A stretch of DNA of 18,589 bases from Bacteroidota bacterium (lineage in GTDB: Bacteria; Bacteroidota; Bacteroidia; Chitinophagales; Chitinophagaceae), in the NCBI GenBank assembly GCA_023422565.1, contig JAFAGR010000079.1, forward strand, positions 1 to 18,589. The letters are read 5' to 3'. How positions within the stretch are numbered: position 1 is the first letter of the stretch; the number at the start of each line of letters is the position of its first letter. Below are positions 13,512-18,589 of the stretch, piece after piece. The translations under genes and the position numbers were made by a program. The notes beneath the pieces are model-generated. The model searched no databases and had not been told where the DNA came from. It saw only the letters and a program-made list of their open reading frames with translations.

Positions 13512-14327
13512 TCAGCACCATCTGAAAAAATAGGAGGAGGGAAATTTGAAAGAAGGTTTTTTCCCCTTTTCAAAAATTGCGTAAACAGTGCTGCCTGTGC
13601 CGGTTAAGGAAGCATAGGCAGCACCGCTGCCGTAGAGCAAGTCGATCAATTCCTTTATCTCCGGATGAGCTGCAGCCATGGGCTTTTGAAAGTCGTTGAC
13701 AATTTTATCTTTCCATTCCTGTACCGGCAAGGCAACAGCTTTTACCAGATCGGTTTCCTTGCTGAATTCCTTAAGCTGCGAAAATGCAAAGCCGGTATTA
13801 ATGTGGATACCAGGGTTCACCAAAAGAATTTCGTATGATGAAAGATCCAATTCAACAGAACTTAACAATTCACCGCGGCCGCGGGCCAGGGCGGGATTGT
13901 TATAAATAAAAAACGGGCAATCGCTGCCTAACGCTAAGGCATAAACGCAAAGTTGTTCATGTGCCAGGTTAAGACGGAATACCTCGTTCAGAAGTTTCAG
14001 CATTGAGGCAGCATCAGAAGATCCGCCACCGAGCCCAGCGCCTGAGGGTATGGCCTTATGTAAATGAGCACGGACTCCTTTAATTTCGGGGAATTCATTC
14101 CTGAGAATATCATAAGCTTTCGATACCAGGTTGTGATCAGGCGGTACATCAAGCACATTGCCCGTTTGCACAAGAGAGAGGTTGTCGGAAGAATGATCGG
14201 GTATCAGTTCCAGTGCATCGAAAAAAGGGATCGGGTAAAAGACGGTGTTCAGATTATGGAAACCATCGTCTCTCTTGCCTAACACCTGTAAGCCGATATT
14301 AATTTTTGCAGGAGGAAATGTTACCAT
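13512..14327 (-). CDS. ispE: 4-diphosphocytidyl-2-C-methyl-D-erythritol kinase
   Basis: Phosphorylates CDP-methylerythritol with ATP in the MEP pathway for isoprenoid precursors. GHMP kinase features are clear: substrate-side PAKINIGLQVLGKRDDGFHN at residues 6-25, the ATP-binding glycine loop PSGAGLGGGSSDAA at 94-107, the catalytic Asp in LGSDCPFF at about 136, and the C-terminal SLTGTGSTVYAIFE motif. 271 aa is the normal length. The ATG at 14327 begins MVTFPPAKIN, the usual family start. It follows the bifunctional nuclease gene after 22 bases and is probably transcribed with it. Presence of ispE shows isoprenoids are made by the MEP and not the mevalonate route. Confidence 0.96.
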   Translation of the reverse strand: MVTFPPAKINIGLQVLGKRDDGFHNLNTVFYPIPFFDALELIPDHSSDNLSLVQTGNVLDVPPDHNLVSKAYDILRNEFPEIKGVRAHLHKAIPSGAGLGGGSSDAASMLKLLNEVFRLNLAHEQLCVYALALGSDCPFFIYNNPALARGRGELLSSVELDLSSYEILLVNPGIHINTGFAFSQLKEFSKETDLVKAVALPVQEWKDKIVNDFQKPMAAAHPEIKELIDLLYGSGAAYASLTGTGSTVYAIFEKGKKPSFKFPSSYFFRWC

Positions 14328-14349
14328 TTAGAACGAGTTGCAGGACAAG

Positions 14350-14940
14350 TTACTTCTTCTTCCCGCGGCGTTTTAATTCATCACGAATGGCAATGGCGCG
14401 CATATAGTCTTCATGCTCCAAAACTTCGGTGAGCATGGCGTTGAGTTCATCTTCGGTTAAGGTAGCAAGGTTCTCATCACCGGGCGTATTTTCATCGGTA
14501 TCACCCTCGGCCTTCCCTTTTTTGCCTTCATCTTCTGTTACTACGCCGGCTTCGGAAAGGATATTTTCGTAAGTGTAGATGGGGCATCCGAAGCGAACAG
14601 CAAGAGCCAGCGCATCGGAGGTACGCGAATCAATTTCAACCGTATCGTTAGCAGAACTGCAAACAAGTTTTGAATAGAAAATTCCTTCCTGCAGATCGTT
14701 GATCACAATTTCGTGGAGGTCTACATTGAAGGCCATCATAAAATTTTTCATCAGATCGTGAGTAAGCGGCCTGCTTGTGTTCATTCTTTCCAGCGCAACG
14801 GCAATTGCCTGGGCTTCGAAGCCTCCGATCACGATCGGTAAACGGCGAATTCCATTTATTTCTCCCAGCACAACTGCATAGGAATGTGTTTGAGTGATGC
14901 TGTGAGAAAGGGCCACTATTTCCAGTTCAATCTTTTTCAT
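14350..14940 (-). CDS. Bifunctional nuclease (DUF151) domain protein with UVR motif
   Basis: Two parts are visible. Residues 1-130 match the DUF151 'bifunctional nuclease' family: LPIVIGGFEAQAIAVALE (34-51), RPLTHDLMKNFM (57-68), and IDSRTSDALALAVRFGCPIYT (103-123). After a charged Gly/Glu/Asp linker (131-160) comes LTEDELNAMLTEVLEHEDYM and ...RAIAIRDELKRRG (161-193), a UvrB/UvrC-type UVR helix pair that usually mediates protein contacts. The nuclease activity is known from family studies only; the role here is unproven. It is the first gene of a minus-strand group with ispE, with its own -7 box at 14968-14975 and a 20-25 base leader. The A/T-rich 84-base gap separates it from etfA. Confidence 0.92.
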   Translation of the reverse strand: MKKIELEIVALSHSITQTHSYAVVLGEINGIRRLPIVIGGFEAQAIAVALERMNTSRPLTHDLMKNFMMAFNVDLHEIVINDLQEGIFYSKLVCSSANDTVEIDSRTSDALALAVRFGCPIYTYENILSEAGVVTEDEGKKGKAEGDTDENTPGDENLATLTEDELNAMLTEVLEHEDYMRAIAIRDELKRRGKKK

Positions 14941-14967
14941 TCTGCCGTAAAATAGAATTAAAAATTA

Positions 14968-14975
14968 CAAATATA
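14968..14975 (-). promoter_or_regulatory. -7 box for the DUF151 nuclease gene
   Basis: The minus strand reads TATATTTG, matching TAnnTTTG, ending 27 bases before the ATG at 14940. It lies directly behind the etfA terminator, fitting a new transcription unit. Confidence 0.55.
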
Positions 14976-14980
14976 AAAAT

Positions 14981-15010
14981 AAAGCCTTTCTGTTTTAGAT
15001 GAAAGGCTTT
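14981..15010 (-). terminator. Rho-independent terminator of etfBA
   Basis: AAAGCCTTTC (14981-14990) pairs perfectly with GAAAGGCTTT (15001-15010) around a ten-base loop. In the minus direction the stem is followed by a T-rich tract (TTTATTTTT), as expected for termination of the etfB-etfA transcript, whose stop codon is at 15025. Confidence 0.88.
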
Positions 15011-15024
15011 TTCGATATCAATGA

Positions 15025-15987
15025 TTATGCAACACCTTTAACCTTTCTGACCGCTTCGATCAGTTTGGGCATAACTTCAAAAATGTCGCCAACAATTCCA
15101 TAATCTGCCGCCTTAAAAAATGGAGCTTCAGGATCTTTATTTATAACTACGATAGTTTTGCTGCGGTTCACGCCCGCAAGATGTTGGATAGCACCCGAGA
15201 TTCCAATAGCAATATATAGATTTGGTGCTATGGCAAGCCCCGTTTGGCCCACGTGTTCATGATGCGGCCTCCAGTGAATATCGGCAACCGGCCTGCTGCA
15301 TGCAGTTGCAGCACCAAGAAGTTTTGCCAGGTCTGTAACAAAATGCCAGTTCTCAGGACCTTTCAGGCCTCTGCCGCCGCTCACCACAATATTTGCTTCA
15401 CTTAAAGGCACTTCACCTACTACTTTGTTAACGTTGGTCACTTTAATTTTACGATCTGAAATTGTAACCGAAAGAGATTCTACGGATGCTGTACCACCCG
15501 GTTTTGAAACTGCGAATGAATTTGGGTTTACGCAAACAATTTTTTTATCAGTTTCAATTTTCACATGCGCAAATGCTTTACCGCTGAAAACTGTTTTTTT
15601 AACTACGAAACCATTATTTAATTCGGGCAGGGCCACCGCACCCATTACAAGTCCGGCTTTCAGGCGAACACTTAACCTCGGCGCAACAGCTTTTGCGGTG
15701 GTATTATTTGAAAAGATGACCACTTCTGCACCCGTTTTTTCAACTGCATCCGCAATCACCGTGGTGTAAACCTGTGCATCGAGTACATCCAGGGATGCAT
15801 CGCTCACTGTGTGAACCTTAGTAATTCCGTAATTGCCCAGCGAGGCGAGATCTTCAGAAGAATTTCCTAAAATAAGAGCTTCTGCGTTTGTGTTCATTTG
15901 TTTTGCAAGAGAAGCACCATATGAGGCTGCCTCATAAGATGATTTTTTTATCGCGCCATCAGCCTGATCTATATAAACTAATATCAT
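15025..15987 (-). CDS. etfA: Electron transfer flavoprotein subunit alpha
   Basis: Forms the FAD-binding subunit of ETF, a cytoplasmic heterodimer that takes electrons from acyl-CoA dehydrogenases and hands them to an ETF oxidoreductase. The C-terminal FAD domain is intact: VVSGGRGLKGPENW, GATACSRPVAD, then GQTGLAIAPNLYIAIGISGA, QHLAG and IVVINKDPEAPFFKAADYGIVGD. The N-terminal domain starts MILVYIDQADGAIKKSSYEAA. 320 aa is typical. It follows etfB after 31 bases in the same direction and is followed by a strong terminator. The likely partner enzyme is the acyl-CoA dehydrogenase at 8565-9719, which is not adjacent. Confidence 0.97.
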   Translation of the reverse strand: MILVYIDQADGAIKKSSYEAASYGASLAKQMNTNAEALILGNSSEDLASLGNYGITKVHTVSDASLDVLDAQVYTTVIADAVEKTGAEVVIFSNNTTAKAVAPRLSVRLKAGLVMGAVALPELNNGFVVKKTVFSGKAFAHVKIETDKKIVCVNPNSFAVSKPGGTASVESLSVTISDRKIKVTNVNKVVGEVPLSEANIVVSGGRGLKGPENWHFVTDLAKLLGAATACSRPVADIHWRPHHEHVGQTGLAIAPNLYIAIGISGAIQHLAGVNRSKTIVVINKDPEAPFFKAADYGIVGDIFEVMPKLIEAVRKVKGVA

Positions 15988-16018
15988 ATTGTTAGTGTTT
16001 GAATAATTTTAATGAATG

Positions 16019-16762
16019 TTAGATAACCCTGGCTTCTTCGTGAAGCAACCTTACCAATTCTTCAGGATTATCAGCCGGAACAAGCTTTACGCCTGCTTTT
16101 GCGGGGGGCAATTCGAAAGAGGCAATGCTGGTATATTGTTCTGTTGAAACCGGTTCCACAACTTTTAAAGGTTTTGTACGGGCTCCCATGATTCCCTTCA
16201 TATTAGGAATTCTTTGTTCGGCCATACCTTTCTGGCAACTTACTACCAAAGGAAGAGAGGCTTCGTTGGTTTCTTCACCACCCTCAATTTCGCGCACCAC
16301 TTTTGCCTCATTACCGTTTAGGTCCAGTTTAATAGCATGCGACACGAAGGCCATATCCAGCATTTCAGCTACCATTCCACCGATAGACGAGTTATTGTAA
16401 TCAATGGTTTCTTTTCCGGTTAATATAAGATCATAACTTCCTTCACGAGCCACCGCCGCGATTTGGCTAGCCACCTGGAAAGGATCGGTTGTTTCCGCGT
16501 TAACCCTGAACGCTTCATCTCCACCCAGTGCAAGCGCTTTACGAATAACGGGATCACTGTCTGCCATGCCTACGTTTAAAAGATGAAGAACGGTTGAAGG
16601 ATCGGCTTCTTTCAATTCAACCGCGCGAACAAGCGCATACCATTCGTCGTAGGGGTTTATGATCCATTGCACACCATCGGTGGCAAATTTCGTATTGTTA
16701 TTGTCGAAGGCTATTTTTGCCGTTGTGTCCGGCGTTTTACTGATACATACCAATATCTTCAT
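16019..16762 (-). CDS. etfB: Electron transfer flavoprotein subunit beta
   Basis: Second ETF subunit, binding AMP structurally in most family members and docking the dehydrogenase. MKILVCISKTPDTTAKIAF at the N-terminus, NPYDEWYALVRAVELKE (about 35-51), LTGKETIDYNNSSIGGMVAEML (about 115-136), and SLPLVVSCQKGMAEQRIPNMKGIMGARTKPL are the standard EtfB blocks; the MGARTKPL segment is the family signature region. The start is ATG 16762 (247 aa), because the frame's extension runs to a TTG at 16795 and adds 11 non-conserved residues lying where the leader should be. Two TAnnTTTG boxes sit 15 bases apart at 16803-16810 and 16818-16825. First gene of the etfB-etfA unit. Confidence 0.97.
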   Translation of the reverse strand: MKILVCISKTPDTTAKIAFDNNNTKFATDGVQWIINPYDEWYALVRAVELKEADPSTVLHLLNVGMADSDPVIRKALALGGDEAFRVNAETTDPFQVASQIAAVAREGSYDLILTGKETIDYNNSSIGGMVAEMLDMAFVSHAIKLDLNGNEAKVVREIEGGEETNEASLPLVVSCQKGMAEQRIPNMKGIMGARTKPLKVVEPVSTEQYTSIASFELPPAKAGVKLVPADNPEELVRLLHEEARVI

Positions 16763-16802
16763 GTGCAATGAATTTAAATTAAGTTGTTTATGCAACTATT
16801 TG

Positions 16803-16825
16803 CAAATATAAGCGTTGCAAAGATA
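16803..16825 (-). promoter_or_regulatory. Tandem -7 boxes of the etfBA promoter
   Basis: The minus strand shows TATCTTTG (16825-16818) and TATATTTG (16810-16803), both matching TAnnTTTG and spaced exactly 15 bases apart. On the plus strand these appear as the direct repeats TGCAAATATA and TGCAAAGATA. The inner box overlaps the palindrome ATTTGCAAAT at 16798-16807. A leader of about 35-50 bases results. Confidence 0.55.
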
Positions 16826-16854
16826 TTTGAAATCAGCTTTTAAACAAATGAGAA

Positions 16855-17169
16855 ATGGAGCGGATAGATAAATTACTGGAGTTGCTTCAATCAGATAAAA
16901 ATGATTCCTTCTTGCAGCATGCACTAGCGCTGGAATATATTAAAGCCGGTGACGAAGGGAGCGCGCGCGAATTGTTTGAAAGAGTGCTTTCTGCGGATCC
17001 GGCCTATACAGGAAGTTATTATCACCTTGCACTCTTGTATGTGAGATTGGGGGAAAAGGAGCGTGCCATGGAAATTTTTGAGAAAGGGATAGAAGCATGC
17101 CGGCTGGCAGGCGACAAACATGCGTTGAGTGAATTGCAAATGGCCTATGACGATCTCCGCGATGAATGA
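16855..17169 (+). CDS. Small tetratricopeptide repeat protein
   Basis: A 104-residue protein of helical repeats, probably cytoplasmic (no signal peptide or membrane helix), of unknown role; TPR proteins act as protein-binding scaffolds. Helix pairs: residues 17-45 (LQHALALEYIKAGDEGSARELFERVL) and 51-79 (YTGSYYHLALLYVRLGEKERAMEIFEKGI), both with the A/G/Y/L spacing of TPR units, the second followed by ACRLAGDKHALSELQMAYDDL, a capping helix. The ATG at 16855 follows GAGAA and gives MERIDKLLELLQSDKND. It is divergent from etfB, and its stop codon overlaps the start region of tilS (ATGAATGA), so they are likely translated together. No strict plus-strand TAnnTTTG box was found upstream. Confidence 0.88.
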   Translation: MERIDKLLELLQSDKNDSFLQHALALEYIKAGDEGSARELFERVLSADPAYTGSYYHLALLYVRLGEKERAMEIFEKGIEACRLAGDKHALSELQMAYDDLRDE

Positions 17170-18499
17170 TATGCAAATGGTAAAGAGATTTCTTGGGTTT
17201 ATAAATGAGCAAAGGCTGTTTAGCCGGAAGGATCGTTTACTCGTAGCCGTTAGTGGCGGGCTTGATTCCGTTTGCTTAGCGCATATTTGTAAAGAAGGCG
17301 GGTTTTCATTCGGTATTGTTCATGTAAATTTTGACCTCAGAGGCGATGAAAGCAGGAGGGATGAGGAATTTGTGCAGCAACTGGCAGAAAAGCTGGAAGT
17401 TCCCTTTTATGTAGAAAAGCTTGATGCCGCGCGCTACAGCAGCGAGGAGAAAGTATCAGTACAGGTGGCGGCAAGAGAACTTCGGTATGCATATTTTGAA
17501 AGATTGTTGTTAACAGAGAATTACACGCGTCTTCTTACGGCCCATCATTCCGATGATAATGCCGAAACCATGCTGATGAATTTCCTGAAAGGCACAGGAA
17601 TTTCGGGCCTTCGGGGTATTCCGGCAAAGCGTGGCAATATCTGCCGGCCCATGCTGTTTGCTTCCCGCGAAGAAATCAGCATTTACGCAAAGGAACATTC
17701 TATATCATTTTGTGAAGACAGCAGTAACCTAACGGACAAGTATACCCGAAATGTAATAAGGCATGATGTTTTTCCCGCTTTGAAAAAGGCGTATCCTTTC
17801 TTCATGGAAAACTTGCGTGATAATGTTTCCCGTTTTAGCGAGATTGCTCTGATTTATGATCAAACAATATCAGGCAAACTAAAAAAACTGGTAGTGGAGG
17901 AGAAGGATGAGATCAGGATTCCTGTACTTGCTGTGCTCAATTCAGGTTTTGCCACATCCTTATTGCACGAATTGTTGAAGAAATATAACTTCTCAGCCCC
18001 TCAGCTTCATGATGCAAAGATGCTGCTTGAGGCTGAGACCGGAAAACAAATCAGTTCATCCTCTCATCGCATGTTGCGCAACAGGAACTGGCTGATCATT
18101 TCACCGCGTGCGCATGATCTTCAAAGCGTCGTAGTTATTGATCAAGGTGTTGAGGAGGTGAAGTTTGCCGGCGGAAAGTTGCAGCTCAGGCAAGAAAATA
18201 ACATCCGAGTTAGCAACGAAGCCTTTATTGCAGATGTTAATCCGGATCTGCTGGAGTACCCGTTATTACTTAGAAAATGGAAGTCCGGCGATTACTTTTA
18301 CCCGTTAGGGATGAAGCATAAAAAGAAACTCTCCCGTTTTTTTATTGATCAAAAATTATCCCTGTTCGATAAAGAGAAAGTGTGGGTGCTTGAAAGCAAC
18401 AAAAGGATTGTATGGGTGGTGGGCATGCGTTTAGATGATCGCTTTAAGGTTTCCCCAAACACAAAAAGCGCATTGCGGCTTAAGTTAATGTCCGAATAA
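17162..18499 (+). CDS. tilS: tRNA(Ile)-lysidine synthase
   Basis: Modifies the wobble cytidine of tRNA-Ile(CAU) with lysine and ATP so the tRNA reads AUA; an essential step in most bacteria. The ATP-binding PP-loop SGGLDS lies at residues 31-36 of this start, followed by VHVNFDLRGDESRRDEEFV, QVAARELRYAYFERL, LLTAHHSDDNAETMLMNFL, GISGLRGIPAKRG, and CEDSSNLTDKYTRNVIRHDVFP. The C-terminal domain ends LRKWKSGDYFYPLGM, then KKKLSRFFIDQKLS, so the protein is complete (445 aa). Candidate starts are ATG 17162, 17171 and 17177; the frame extends to a GTG at 17129 inside the TPR gene, which is less likely. Its end overlaps by 15 bases the end of a convergent gene. Confidence 0.95.
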   Translation: MNDMQMVKRFLGFINEQRLFSRKDRLLVAVSGGLDSVCLAHICKEGGFSFGIVHVNFDLRGDESRRDEEFVQQLAEKLEVPFYVEKLDAARYSSEEKVSVQVAARELRYAYFERLLLTENYTRLLTAHHSDDNAETMLMNFLKGTGISGLRGIPAKRGNICRPMLFASREEISIYAKEHSISFCEDSSNLTDKYTRNVIRHDVFPALKKAYPFFMENLRDNVSRFSEIALIYDQTISGKLKKLVVEEKDEIRIPVLAVLNSGFATSLLHELLKKYNFSAPQLHDAKMLLEAETGKQISSSSHRMLRNRNWLIISPRAHDLQSVVVIDQGVEEVKFAGGKLQLRQENNIRVSNEAFIADVNPDLLEYPLLLRKWKSGDYFYPLGMKHKKKLSRFFIDQKLSLFDKEKVWVLESNKRIVWVVGMRLDDRFKVSPNTKSALRLKLMSE

Positions 18500-18589
18500 A
18501 GAAGGTTCTTTCAGTTGTTCAATAATGGCAGGGAAAAGTTCGGGCCTGACTACAGCAATTAATATCACAGTAAAGACGAGTCCGTATAC
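18485..18589 (-). CDS. C-terminal end of an unidentified membrane protein, cut by window edge
   Basis: The minus strand has a reading frame open to the right edge that stops at TAA 18485-18487. The visible 34 residues start VYGLVFTVILIAVV, a membrane-helix-like stretch, then RPELFPAIIEQLKEP and end SLFGH. No family can be named from this much. The frame overlaps the end of tilS by 15 bases, tail to tail. The case rests on the open frame and the hydrophobic-then-amphipathic character only. Confidence 0.45.
   Translation of the reverse strand, partial: VYGLVFTVILIAVVRPELFPAIIEQLKEPSLFGH

Noticed and set aside
14350..14940. DUF151-UVR combination as a novel fusion
   Set aside because: This domain order is, to my knowledge, common in Bacteroidota bifunctional nuclease proteins, so it is annotated and not reported as new.
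1..18589. Defence system, biosynthetic cluster or mobile island
   Set aside because: Every large frame is a housekeeping or common accessory family with similar composition; no transposase, integrase, toxin, nuclease-helicase or repeat-spacer array was visible.

Overview
The window looks like ordinary chromosomal DNA from a member of the Bacteroidota, most likely the Chitinophagales/Chitinophagaceae. The evidence is the recurrent TAnnTTTG-type -7 promoter boxes in front of genes, the scarcity of Shine-Dalgarno sequences, short degenerate GAGTTATG-type spacer repeats between genes, and the protein families themselves (Bacteroidota-style aspartate kinase, class I FBPase, a CDF transporter with a Cys-rich tail, DUF151-UVR nuclease, a TonB-like protein next to folC). 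Moderate GC content. No tRNA, rRNA, CRISPR array, transposase or phage gene was seen.

Layout. 1-1030 (-): aspartate kinase, cut by the left edge, divergent from 1115-2892 (+): fructose-1,6-bisphosphatase and an orphan ABC ATPase, followed by a secreted FKBP peptidyl-prolyl isomerase (2933-3622). 3623-4025 is a gene-free stretch with a long imperfect hairpin repeat. A NUDIX hydrolase (4026-4565, +) converges with folC (-) and a TonB-like protein (-). Repeats and two GC-rich hairpins (6919-7006) separate these from yggS (-). yggS is divergent from a lipoprotein of unknown function (7716-8369, +). After a bidirectional terminator comes an acyl-CoA dehydrogenase (-), divergent from a CDF metal transporter that overlaps a TPMT-like methyltransferase (+). 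These converge with a minus-strand block: bifunctional nuclease, ispE, ornithine aminotransferase and a divergent VIT1/CCC1-like membrane protein. Further right, etfB-etfA (-) is divergent from a small TPR protein and tilS (+). tilS overlaps tail to tail with the C-terminal end of an unidentified membrane protein cut by the right edge.

How the genes fit together. EtfA/EtfB are the electron acceptor for acyl-CoA dehydrogenases such as the one at 8565-9719, so the window carries both halves of a fatty-acid or branched-chain acyl-CoA oxidation electron route. Most other genes are housekeeping: folate, isoprenoid precursors, tRNA modification, gluconeogenesis, aspartate-family amino acids, PLP homeostasis. 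I did not find a convincing new multi-gene system. The points most worth a second look are intergenic: an orphan promoter plus terminator that may make a small RNA (8463-8546), the dispersed repeats, the tandem promoter at etfB, and several genes whose longest possible start lies on or upstream of a likely promoter and so is probably wrong.
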